From: Gordius sp. MW1
Lineage: Eukaryota; Nematomorpha; Gordioida; Gordea; Gordiidae
Assembly (NCBI GenBank): GCA_964036665.1
Contig: OZ038527.1
Location: 22,105,901 to 22,169,900 of the forward strand
Direction of reading: 5' to 3'
DNA: 64,000 nt
Position numbers and translations under genes: made by a program. The first letter of the stretch is position 1, and every line of letters begins with the position of its first letter. The notes under the pieces are model-generated. The model saw only the letters and a list, made by a program, of their open reading frames with translations, searched no databases and was not told the origin of the DNA. Of this stretch, positions 1 through 11,500 are shown one piece after another.

Positions 1-595
1 ATATATACGTATTCACCGAAAAACTCTCCCAAAATCGGCAAACAGTTTGTTGAGCCGTTTTTTGAAAAATGAAATGAACTGCTATTTTATCGATTGACCA
101 TTAGGTAGCATCAAGATAAATTGGAAATTTTAAAGCACGTGTACAATATTTTAAAAGTTCCAACTCACTAGATATATTGAAGTTGTGAGTTATCACGTTA
201 TATGGTTTTTGCTTTTTCGCATAACTATAGTGTTATTTGTCTTTTTCTTAGTATTTTGTTATCTATTATACTTCTAAATTTTGAAAAAAATTCTTTTATA
301 TGTTGAAAGGATACCTTATTTGTGTCATAATTCAACGGGAGTATCTGTTAGGTCTGATGCTAAAGCTATCATATATAAATTATAATGGCACTGTACTTAA
401 AAAAGAAATTATTAATCAATTTACGACGAATTTAAACTAGAGAATTGAACATTTTACACTTTTCTTGTTACTTTATAACACCAGCCATTTAATTTAAGGT
501 GACAAATGTATTATTTAATTGGTTACTTGGACGACTCTCGGGCAAGAGCTTATCCTTTTATAATAATAAAATATTTTTTAAATTTATTCATTTAG

Positions 596-932
596 CCCTA
601 ACCCTTCTGATCAACCATCTGAATCAAGAAAAACGATCCAGATTCAGCTACGAAAGTATGTTTTGAACAACTCATCTCTTACTTATTCCATTTTTATGCT
701 ATGTATAATGTTGGGAATTAATTAAAGGGTTTATTTTATCATTTAGGCAATATGTAATAATAAATTTTGACATTTATTTAATTTTAGGTGCAAAGAGGAG
801 CTGGAAGAAATGCTGATGACGATATTTCCAGTCTTCGACAGGGTTTACGCCCCCAGAACTATACATGAATGGAAGGACACTTTCATAAAACCTCACATAA
901 ATAGGATCGAAAATGTGCTACCCGATCATTGA
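596..932 (+). CDS. Last two coding exons of an unidentified gene
   Basis: Two exons join cleanly. The first (596-655) lies between a TTTAG acceptor and a GTATG donor. The second (788-932) follows TTTTAG and ends at a TGA. Joined in frame they give about 68 codons, beginning PNPSDQPSESRKT and continuing CKEELEEMLMTIFPVFDRVY, then APRTIHEWKDTFIKPHINRI and ENVLPDH-stop. The segment is mixed charged and hydrophobic, has no membrane segment, and reads like a helical C-terminus. The 132-bp intron has normal GT-AG ends. Earlier exons must lie to the left of the window. I do not recognise the family. The open frame, matching splice phases and lack of repeat character are the only support that it is real. 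Confidence 0.45.
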
Positions 933-1036
933 GAAACCACTTAATATTTTTGATCCGACTTGTTATTTAATGTATTTATATCGTTGTTGTTAAAGTTGTC
1001 AAGCTTGTTAAGTATTTTGATTAATCAATCGATACG

Positions 1037-1870
1037 TAGATATCTGCAACGGGCCATTTTTTAAGGTCAGCACGTCCGTGCCCCTTTTAAAAACTTCTAG
1101 GCATGCCCGAGCCCTCCCATAAAAAGTTTTACACACTTCAGGCCCGTCCGTATTCGCCTGCTGGCAGCGCCTGCCCATGCATATCTCTTACATTTAAGGT
1201 TACTCAATTAAATTTGTAACGATTAAATAAAACAACATTATCATTATAATCTATTTAAATATTATATGAATCGATTACAATAAAAATCACAAATGTTAGA
1301 AGTATTAAATAGGCCATAAGCCAAATAATCAAAGTTAAATTTAGATAAATAGGTATCTTTTATGAGCCAACTAAATGCTATTTAATAAGTAAAAATTGAT
1401 TTATAAAAATTTGAAATAATTGAATAAAGAAAAAAATTTTAAAGAAATTTATAATAATTTTAAGGCCTTATAAATAAATGGAGTTACCCTTATATTGGAA
1501 TATCAAAAAGCAACTATGTTATATTATGTAAAGGAAAAATAAATTTTAAATAAATAAATATCGACAAATCAAATTCTGCTGTCAAAATGTATGCCACAGG
1601 ATATATAATTTATATTACAAAATTAATTTCAACAAATCTTTTAGACTAGTATTTCTTAGGCGCGTTCGTGAGAAGATTAAAATTAACTAGTCCGTGCGAG
1701 CCCGTTCCTATCATTTCAGGCCCATTAAAGCCTCTTAGTGAAATCTTCAGGTCCACCTGAGCCCGTTCATAGTTGTTTTACGCACTTCCGGCCGGTTCCT
1801 ACCCGTTTTAAAAATTTATATTGTGTGTGAAATACCACGCCATCAACTGGCCCGTCTAGGTCGGACTTCC
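1037..1870. mobile_element. Degraded hAT-type element, GCCCG-rich family
   Basis: The left edge TAGATATCTGCAACGGGCC closely matches the left terminus of the intact element at 42205. The segment carries scattered copies of GCCCG/CGGGC words (for example at 1110, 1142, 1700 and 1750) typical of that family. The right end near 1850-1870 is too decayed to pair confidently, and no target-site duplication was seen. It is placed just downstream of the gene end at 932. There is no coding potential. Confidence 0.4.
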
Positions 1871-2011
1871 TTGACAGGGTTTAAATTTTAGTAAAACTCA
1901 TTTAAAAAAATAATACGCAGCAGGTACTTCATTTAAAAGAGTGAAATTATTGCATAAGCAAAATCTTATATATATTTAGTATATTTTAAGAAAAATGATT
2001 TTTTTGAGATT

Positions 2012-2030
2012 TTTTCTTCTGATGATAGTT
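2012..2030. repeat. Target-site duplication of the LINE, left copy
   Basis: The 19-base sequence TTTTCTTCTGATGATAGTT recurs unchanged at 5192-5210, on the other side of the LINE. Exact identity despite the decayed LINE suggests it marks the original insertion. Confidence 0.75.
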
Positions 2031-4159
2031 CTTCTTTATCATGTATTAGGTCCCACAATCGTGGGGTTAGTTTTGATTAGTTTCTTTTATCTTGATCTGG
2101 AACTACTTGCCCTTACCATGGTGTCACGAAGTTATCCTCTCCTCTTGCACCTCCATGTCCGATACTTTTAGATTTACATCATTCGTCTCCATTCTTTGTT
2201 TATGACCATATCACCATAGCTAACTTTCGTGATCCAGTCCGCCATAGGTTAAATACTCATTTTTGCCCTTGACTGTCATTTGTCCTATGGTCAAGCCCAG
2301 TATATACCCTAAACTCCACCGTATCGTTCTTATCTCCGTGGCTTTTAATAAATTTTTCTCCATGGTGTTTAATGCCCATGTTTCACTTCCATAGAGTAAT
2401 ACCGGTTGCTGTTTAACAATATTGGCATCTTCTTGTCGCACATTACACACTACACTACACAGTATATAATCCTATATTTAAGCCATGGATCCGTGCATTG
2501 ACTTCTTATGCGCGACGTCCATCTTGATTTAGCATCGAGCTGAGGTATGTAATCTGTCTAATTTTGGGTACTTTAGATGGTCATCTAGTGAGGGAGTGCT
2601 TGTAACGTTAATCTTTATTTATACCGTTTTTAGATCGTTGACCTCTAAACCATATCGCAATAAGCGTTTTGACCGCTTTTCGGCTTTTTCTAATACTTTG
2701 TCTCTTCGCTTAGTACTCTATCATCGGCATATAGCATACACCAAGGATATGTGCTTTGGATGCCTCTTTCTTTCGTGTCCATTATTATATAAAATGAAAA
2801 GGGACTTAAAGCATATCCTTAATGTAATCCACATTCAACCCATAAAGGTTTAGAGTCTCCAATTGTCGTCCTAACGTAAGAGTTTGAAGCTTTAAATATA
2901 ATTTTCATTAGCCGTACATATGCGTCAGATATATTTTGTTTTCTCAAGCACCACTATATTAAATCGCTAGGGACAGTGTCATAAGCTTTCTTCAAGTTGA
3001 TAAACACCATATGTAGGCCTCTCTTTTCTCCATATTTGTCCATAATTTGTCTTATTGTGACGATCGGGTCGATTGTGGATTTGCCGGCCACAAACTAAGT
3101 GAGCCGATATTTCCATTCAGCCTTGTTACGAATCCTTTCATAAGCTTCAAGAAGTGGCAAGTTAGCTTGGTACATTTATAATTGCCACAGTCCTGAGAGT
3201 CTCCATTGCTTTTGAATAAGGGTATAATCGTGCTAGCTATCTTTTGATTAGGATTTCGCACATCTACCAATGTCTTATTAAAGTGGTTCGTCCTGGTCGT
3301 GACTTCTAGTGTTTCGATCTCGTCTCGGTCTCGAAAACAAAATCTCGTCTCGGGAGCGATTAAGAAAATCTCGATCTCGTCTCGTCTCAGTTTAGATAAA
3401 TCTCGGTCTCGTCTCGACTTTTAAATAAAAATATATACGGAATAAAAATTTCTCCTGTTTTATTAAAAATATAAATGAGTGTTCAAAAATCCAAATGGCA
3501 AATTTTATATTTTTAGAAAAACTTTAATACACAAACTTTTTAAAGATTTAGCGGGACACGACATCTCATTGACAATATAAATATATGAATCAACTCATAA
3601 AGATAACCTTTTCTATAAAAAGTGCAGACTAAAAAACTATAGATAAATTTGAAATATAAAAAATTAAATTTTATTGTTCTAGCAAATTATAATATTTGTA
3701 TTAAATTCACTGTGTCTGTCAACTATAAATGGACTTCGAAAATTATAAGTTCGCTTATAGTTGATTTAGTTGCATAATTGAGCAAAATGAGACCCTTTAT
3801 TAACCTTTGCTAATGCTTCAAAGTAGACCTTAACATATTTAAGGCAAATGTTTAAGTCCATTAATATAACCATCATTAATTATAGCCCATAGTGTTTATT
3901 GCATTTTTACTATAGCGCTATAAACCACAAAGTGCGAGTGACATTTAATGATGTTATTATTATTTACAGAATTGATAACTAGTTGCACAAATTAAAACGT
4001 TGTAAAAACAACAATAAAAGCAGCGTTATTATAGAATTAAGAACATAAGGTTAAACTTTAAATTAATGAGTACGTATTTAAATGTATGACAAAAATCAAC
4101 CATACTTAGGTAAATGATTGCCAAATTTTAATTTTTTTGCAAAAATATATAATATTAAC

Positions 4160-4745
4160 TAGAGATGCACCGATACCAAGTATCGGCATGGTATCGGCGC
4201 CGATACCTTGCCAAAAGAATCGGCCCGATACTTTGCTAGTATCGGCAATTACCAAGCCGATACCTTTTTTAATATGAAACTCAAAAAATAATACTTATAG
4301 TATCTCCTACGATTAAAAAATAGAGGACTTTTCAAATTTTTTGAAAATTGTTTCATTTGATTGGCTATAAATATTTCTATGTGGAGTATAATAAACTCAT
4401 TGACCATCTGTTCCGACTGCGCTTTTAAGTAAATATTATTTTATTTTAAAAATTATTATATATTAAGCCTTAGATGGATTCTTTAGATACACTATGGAGT
4501 CATTTTGTTGTGTCAGCAGATGAAAAAATTGTAATCTGTGAATTATGCAAAGCTAAAATAAGTCGTGGGGGCAAAGACAAACATTCCTTTAACACTTCAA
4601 ATTTAAGGAAACATTAAAAAACTAGACATTTAGTATAAAATTTTTTTTATTATAAGTATCGGCATGGTATCGGTATCGGCAAAAAAATCTTAAGTATCGG
4701 CTGGTATCGGTATCGGCACAAAATAGTGGTATCGGTGCATCTCTA
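4160..4745 (+). mobile_element. hAT-type element with TAGAGATGCACCGATA ends
   Basis: Terminal inverted repeats TAGAGATGCACCGATACC and GGTATCGGTGCATCTCTA are flanked by an exact 8-bp duplication ATATTAAC (4152-4159 and 4746-4753). Subterminal stretches repeat GGTATCGG/CCGATACC words in both orientations. The interior holds a short BED-finger open frame (4474-4617) and nothing else of a transposase, so the element is a deletion derivative of a hAT transposon. Confidence 0.85.
4474..4617 (+). pseudogene. BED zinc finger remnant of a hAT transposase
   Basis: A 47-codon open frame starts MDSLDTLWSHFVVSADEKIV, then carries CELCKAKI and HSFNTSNLRKH before a stop. The CxxC pair, the conserved NLRKH and the W near the start fit the BED finger, the DNA-binding N-terminus of hAT transposases. 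The catalytic RNase H-like domain is absent, removed by internal deletion. It lies inside intact terminal repeats. It could still be translated as a free DNA-binding domain, but nothing here shows expression. Confidence 0.65.
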
Positions 4746-5210
4746 ATATTAACTACACTTGGAATTTTTTTTAATATCAAATATATTCCATACATATTGA
4801 TTTACACTTAATGCCTTAAATGTAAATTAAAATACACAATAATTTACTAAAATCTAACGATCAATAAAAAGTCGAGATCTCGCCGAGAAAATCTCGTATC
4901 GTCTCGTCTCGACCTCAAAATTCTCGTCTCGATCTCGACTCGATTTTTCAAATTCTCGTCTCGTCTCGTCTCGGTTTTTCGAGACGAGACGAGACCTAGA
5001 TTTTTCTCGGTTTTTCCGCATCACTAGTGACTTCTTCTTCTCTGCATCCAACCTCTGCTTCCAGAGGAATTCCATATGGGCCACTCACGTTTCCTTTATG
5101 CAGCTTGTTCATATGTGTCATAACTTAATTCTCTCGAATGAGTTTGATCATACTTAAATTTGGCTTTATATCGGGAAGGGAATCTTTGGAATTTTCTTCT
5201 GATGATAGTT

Positions 5211-6193
5211 GATATTTTAAATTCATTATGTCATCACAAGAGCAAAAGTCTAAGGGTAGATTTTTGTGAGACCCTGAACGGTTATAACATAGTTTTTAAA
5301 CATCTCAATATGTCAGTAAATGTGGTAGAACAAGAGTGTTAAAACGTCTAAAAAGGATAATGTTATTGATTTGCCAATAAATGTACAAGAGCAATTTAAA
5401 GATTAAAGAAGGAAGTGTTACTATACAATATCGTTTAGTAGGCAAAAAAGATGTAAATATTAATACTTGGAAATTTTATTCATAAAATATTTTAGATGGG
5501 ACATCAAATAGAAGAATTAAAACATATGACATTGGCCTTTTTTATTAAAAGAAATATTTGAGCGTAGGAAAAAGAAAGAAATGTGCTATTGATTTGGAAC
5601 CTAGTGTGAAACACAATTTTTCACAAAAGAGATTTTTAATCTCAGAAAATCTTTTATTCAGAACCAAAAGATTGTGCTAGTATAATATATGGGGCATTAA
5701 CGATATGAATAGCATTTCTAGAGTTCTGCATAGATAAGCAGAGCACAATAATGTGATAATTAATGTTTATAATTATATCGAAAAGGCCAACACCGCATAT
5801 TTTTCTTCTAAAACAAACGGAAAAAAATGTAAGAAAATGTTACAGACATAAATTTTAACGCGATAATACACTTTGATATTTGAACTAGTCTTTTTACATG
5901 GAGAATAAAGAAAATTCAATATAAGATGATATGTTAGATAGATTTAATTTATGAACATAATAATTCAAACCATCGACTTATTAAGAATACCACCTAATGG
6001 CTTTGCGGTATACAACATCAGCCCTAATAAATTTCAGTTCGTTCTTGCATTTTGATTGCTTTTCTGTTTTATTTTTGTTAATTCCTAAGGCTTCGTTGCA
6101 AACATTATAGCCTAAGAAGGGTAACTCCTTAGCCCAAATCATAATTTTTGCTATATTGGGCAAAAATCTTATTTCTGCAAACCTTTAACAATC
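5211..6193. other. Gene-poor stretch, nothing identified
   Basis: AT-rich sequence with short broken open frames around 5160-5560. I see no recognisable domain, RNA gene or terminal repeats. Confidence 0.4.
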
Positions 6194-6424
6194 ATGAGTA
6201 AACGTTTTTTATGGAATTTTTCGGGTTATCTCCATACCAATATATTGTCAATGAACGCTGCGACATATTTCACCAATGTGGGAAGCGTTGCTAAGCTTAC
6301 TAAGCAAATGCCCTTGATTGGTATGATTGAACAGAAAATGAGTGTCGCTGTTTATATTATTCACAAGTTAACAACGCCTCAGCCTCACAGTTTGAGATTT
6401 TATAAGGGCATATTATGGTCTTAG
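6194..6424 (+). CDS. Possible small exon or ORF, unknown
   Basis: An ATG-initiated frame of 76 codons starts MSKRFLWNFSGYLHTNILSM and carries MPLIGMIEQKMSVAVYIIHKL. Its composition is less AT-driven than that of neighbouring chance frames. It has one moderately hydrophobic stretch and no recognised domain. It might be the first exon of the membrane-protein-like gene at 7188-7678, but no splice connection could be proved. It could equally be chance. Confidence 0.2.
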   Translation: MSKRFLWNFSGYLHTNILSMNAATYFTNVGSVAKLTKQMPLIGMIEQKMSVAVYIIHKLTTPQPHSLRFYKGILWS

Positions 6425-7187
6425 TTTTCAGTATATAAATTATATTTGAGTCTTTTGTATTTCAAATTACCCTCAAGATAATCGATACTATTTGTTAATT
6501 AATATATTAATTTTATGCACTTATTATGCGTTCAAATAAGATATGGATTCTAGGCATCATTAATAATTGTATGTCTTTAGTCATTTTTATTAAAAAGCCC
6601 TTTCCCCCTCTCACTTTATACCTTGTTAAACAAAGCTGTCCTTCGCTTAACTAAGCCCTCATGTACAAGTCAGGCATGCGACCTCAATTCTAGCATATTC
6701 GAATTATTGTGGAAACCTATTACGATTGAAATAATTTCCCACTTGACAAGATTTGATTTGTGAAATTCCAATTTTTCCTCTATCGTAGATGTTCAATATA
6801 TAATAATCGTTGTTTGTATTGTAAATGTTCTCTCAATAACTTTGCCTTAGTACGTTTTGTATAAACACTTTTGGATAACAATGAAATATTTATTATATAA
6901 TATTTAATTTAGTTGATTTAACGTTAAACATTTGATATTATAGGTGATGATACTTATTGTAACAGTAGAATGCAAGGAAATGAGGTCAGGGTGCACCAAA
7001 GTTGTGTAACTCCTACTTTTTACCCAGATTTAGAGTATGAAAAATTCTTTTTTGTGGCCATAATTTTTCATCACCTTATCGCATAAAAATGCAATCTATG
7101 TTATATTACGTGTGGTAAGTGAGAATTATGCACGTGGTTTCTCATGTCTATTTTCATAAATGCTTGTACAATATAGTTTTCGATTAG

Positions 7188-7678
7188 GCGATTCCAAGGT
7201 TGCCTGATGTGGAATTTAATTTTCTAACCGTTTTGGATAGGCTGTGCGGAAGCGTATTTGGCAAGGTGCATCTAGCTGCTTTTTGCATTGCGCTGTTGGC
7301 ACCTATAACATTTGTGTGGTCGAGCTATACCGCCTTCTTATTAAATAACAACACCCAATCATTGTGGTAAAGAGGCTAGTGATTGTGGAGCGGCCCTATT
7401 AATCTGTGGCGGAGTCTTAGCTTTGGTATCGCTCATGTGGAAACAAATACTGGTAGTTGAAGGCCGCATAATAAAGATCAAGGCAACGCAAATTGAAAGT
7501 CTAAGAAATCGAATTAAACTATGTTTCTTGGATTATCGACGTTCGCTGGCTGCCGTAGAAATTAAAAGAACGCTACACACACTATCACCTCCGATAGGAA
7601 GCTCGAAATGGTGTTATAAATCATTTTATCAAATTTTCCTTAACCCTCATTTCTTTTCTTTGATTTTAAACAAAGCTT
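7188..7678 (+). pseudogene. Membrane-protein-like exons with an apparent frameshift
   Basis: After an acceptor-like TTTTCGATTAG, one frame (7188-7367) reads AIPRLPDVEFNFLTVLDRLC, then a hydrophobic stretch HLAAFCIALLAPITFVWSSY, and stops at TAA. From about 7360 the next frame continues CGKEASDCGAALLICGGVLA with a second hydrophobic segment, followed by a basic helical tail (LRNRIKLCFLDYRRSLAAVE) to 7678. The two halves look like one multi-pass protein broken by a one-base shift, or two exons with a junction I could not place. The family is not recognised. The upstream frame 6949-7084 (GDDTYCNSRMQGNEV...) may belong to the same gene. Confidence 0.3.
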
Positions 7679-8598
7679 AACTACGCTTCACTCCCCACTC
7701 CCTCCCACTTTATAAAATTATTAGAAAATTAAGCAAAAATGTTTGAAGTTCTACGATCCCTTGCTTCCATTCCAAATATTTAAATCTTCCTAGTAGCAAG
7801 GTATTAAACACACAATCTTTTTCACCATATTAAAAGTTTTTTATGTAAACTATACAGCCATGTCAAAAATATTAATTATCATTGGATGTTTACAATTGCG
7901 AATATACCGTCAATAAATTGTTTTACGTATGTCTGCATAGTCCTTTGGCCCCCTAAAGAATTTGAATAGCTTTTTTTTTTTTCTTTTTTAAAAAAAAATT
8001 GAATAGCATTCTTTTATTAATAAATATCCTTATTTTATAGGAAATTAATTCAATGTTATTTAATTGAAGATGAATTACTGTAATAAGGCAACATATACAA
8101 CATTGATTTGGTTTATTTATGAACAGTCCTAATGCTTCTCATCAATATAATGCCTTTTTATCGTATTTAAAAACATTAAACAATTATAAATAATGCAATA
8201 TATGCCTTAAATGTTAACTTTAATTTATAACCTAATGCCATAAAAAGAACCAAAGCCCCATGCCATTATCACATGTTTGTACCATTTTTGAATATTTTTG
8301 TAGGGCAACGTGTTGACATAACGTGCTCAATTGTAAATATTTGCACAATAGTAGCTCTATGATTATAATCCAAATTTTTTTAAAAACATTTTTCCATTTT
8401 CATATTTTCATGCTTATAAAATGCAAAATGCGCGATATTTAAAATATGTGAAAAAGAAAACTATTATATATATATTGTTTCTTATATTGGCATTTCAAGT
8501 ATTTTTGGGAGTAAAATTATCTAGCTTTCGAAATTATTTTAAAATCAATCAAAAATCTAAGGTATACTTTTGAAAAAAATTAATGTAGAATTAATTAG

Positions 8599-11500
8599 GA
8601 ATTGTTCAAGCACAATCGATTAAATTCAAATACATCTCTAAATTACAAGTGTTCACTGCCAGATGATACCAAGGATGCCTTACAGAGAGCTTCTTCATTC
8701 TTATGCAAACAGTCTATTATAGATACTGCTTGCTCTAAGCACTCCTTGTATTCAGCATCTTATAAAACTTCATGTCCTCTATTAGGTACCCTAAAATAAT
8801 ACCATATCCTTATTTAATTAGAGAATTTCAAGAAATTAGGATGCTTTGTTGAACAGCCACAAAGTGAAGATATCAGGCATGAAACAGTTTCATTTGATGA
8901 TAACAGTCATGAAAAATGTGTCTCTTACTGCCTAAATAGACGTAAGATGATATATAAGCATTTTATCATACATTTTTTAGAGTACACATTTGCACATGTT
9001 ATGAATGAAAAGATTTGTCATTGTGGGTTTTTATATAACTCCTTTGGATCTGTAACTGGAAATAATTCTATGTTCTATTGCAATTTAACACAATGTCCAG
9101 GGAATATGCAAGAAGATTGTGGCACCAAAGGATCTGCAATTACTTTATCTACAGGATTTTTTAGTATATTAATCTAGAACGAATGAATTCTTATTAATGT
9201 TTTGCTGCACTATATTTAAATAACTTATTAATCAAGTAAATATACTTAGGTTTAGTTTTGTCTAAAATTAAATTTTGTTTGTTTTGGATTTGTACCAATA
9301 ATTGATTTTCAATAGATAGTTTATAAATAATTGTTTTTAATTTCTCCATAAAATAAAATAAAGACATATAATTTTTTACCTACTTTATTCTTAAAGGGCT
9401 AAATTTATTAATAATGTGTAATTTTGATTATAGACATTGAAATCTAGGAATAAAAATGACCCATTAATTTATTTATTCAATGTTATGATATCTTTTTATG
9501 AAATTATTAACAAAAATTACATATAATTAAGTTTAACATTTTTTTGATTTAATATATGCGTACAGACAAATCAATTCTTGGAGTAAAAACGCGTTTTGAT
9601 ACCTTCAATCAAATCATACCAGCCAATGTTACAAAAATAAGGATAGTTTTTGTTTTAATAATCAATGGAAGGGCTGATAGACAGGTCCTACGTCTCCTTA
9701 GGGCCATATACAATCCCTACCATTATTACCTCATACATGTTGATTCGGTAAATAACATATAGGCAGACTATTTTACGTTTATTTTTCCACAAGTGAATTA
9801 ATTTAACTTAAAGAATTAAAAACTATTTTAAATTCACTTTTTTATTTAAAATATTTAATTTCTCTATGTAACCACTATTGTCCAAATGCTAAGCGCTTGA
9901 AAATTTAAATACAAACTAATTGGTCTTTTGTTTTGCTTTTTTTAACTGCTTAAGAGTTAATTATGCACACTTAGTTAGTATTGTCAATTAAAAGAGTATA
10001 ATTAAATCTCACCAGCAAAAATTCTAATAAATTTATACTATATATTTTATTTAATATGATAAATCAGAACCAATACTATCTAAAATCTGAATTTTGAAAG
10101 AATAATAATGTAAAAAAGATCAATAGATATCTAATCTATACCGTTTATTTCTTAAATTTTAACAATTTTTTATCCTTAATATTACCAACTTTGAATCAAT
10201 AATGTTTGCTATATAGAAATTCTTCACTCATATTTACCTATACTTTTAAATAATTTACCCATAAAAATAATTGACATTACCATAAATATTTTAATTTTTT
10301 GATAGCGTCAAGACTATTTGTACAATCGTTTACTTTCGGTATTTTCGGGCTCGTCTGGTAGAATGCCGTCCAATTTAAAATTTACCCCAAAACGTTTTGC
10401 TCCTATATGGGGAGGCACATCCCTTCTCGAGGTGTTGCTGTATTGCCTGCAACATCTACTCCTAAATAGCGATTGGCGGTGGGATTATTTCGTTAATATG
10501 AGCGAATCCGATTTTATTCTCAGGTTTTTTTTTAAATTCATTTCTTCATTTTTTACATAGAAATCGTTTGGTCCTGCATGGCACGCATATTTTTTGAAAT
10601 TTTGCTATATATAGTTTGGCACACAAATGTATTATGTGGATTCTTTAACGCTACTGGTAATTGATCACTTATATTGCATTTTTTAAACGTAGTTTGAGAA
10701 AATGATGATATATGATATCAATTTAAGGTATTTTTACGTCCGCCTATTTACGATGAAATTGACCACTCATGGGCGTAACCAGGATTTGGATTAATTGGGT
10801 GGCTATAAATTTGATGATAATCAAGGGGGTGGCAAAATTGCAATTTTTGAATCTTCAATTTTGATCTCGTGAAGCATGTATATTTATAAATTTAGCAATA
10901 AGCGGGGATAGATTCCCCTTTCTCCCTACCCATGCGACGCCATATATTAGATATAATGGAATTAATTATCTAAATTATATACATTATAATATGGTAACAT
11001 TGAACGGGAAGTTAAGAGTATCTTGCAGAATAGTTTCATTACCTCATAGCCTCTTAAAACCGTTTATCCGAGTTAAAAGAAATTTCTCGTCCCAGGATTG
11101 GATTTAGAGGGGGCAATAATGAATTATTAGGGAGGGGCAAAATGATTTTTTTGTTGTTGAAATTTTAACCATAATAAATGTTAAAGATTTTTTGTATTTA
11201 GAGGGGGGCAGTCGCTCCTCCCTGCCACCCCTGGCTACGCCTATGCCATTAGAAGTTTTATTTTACTTGAATTGTGGAAAGTGTAAATTAGTCATTGTAT
11301 ATGCTAAATTTGTTATTTTTTCCTTTCCTAGGACTTTGGATGAGTTGGTAAACGTGTTAACGCTAAACAACGGAACTAACTTTGTCCGCGGTCATCAAGG
11401 GTCCAGTTCTGCCAGGTTTGTGTTGCAAACCCATTTAAGCTGGTTAAAGGGCTTCATTCTTTAAATATTCACATAACTTAAAGTTTCTTTAGATTATTTA

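Larger units (their letters stand above)
3307..5026. mobile_element. Non-autonomous hAT-type element with TCTCG arrays
   Basis: The element starts TAGTGTTTCGATCTCGTCTC and ends CCGCATCACTA. It is flanked by an exact 8-bp duplication GTGACTTC (3299-3306 and 5027-5034), the length made by hAT transposases. Both subterminal regions carry arrays of TCTCG/CGAGA in inverted orientation (3317-3420 and 4870-5010). No transposase of its own was seen. The element interrupts the LINE at 2031-5191 and is itself interrupted at 4160-4745. A fragment of the same family lies at about 54520-54640. Confidence 0.75.
2031..5191 (-). mobile_element. Decayed LINE (RTE-like), interrupted by a hAT-type element
   Basis: On the minus strand the interval encodes pieces of a reverse transcriptase. 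A GYALSPF-type block is followed by CMLYADDRVL with the catalytic YADD (near 2735-2750). Further on are LLYGSETWALN and EIRTIRW near 2300-2400, a conserved tail of RTE-like LINEs. Stops and frameshifts break it (for example the stop just before GYALSPF), so it is dead. It is flanked by an identical 19-bp direct repeat, TTTTCTTCTGATGATAGTT, at 2012-2030 and 5192-5210, the expected target-site duplication. The coding part is split by an unrelated element at 3307-5026, so the LINE itself is only about 1.4 kb and is 5' truncated. Confidence 0.75.
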
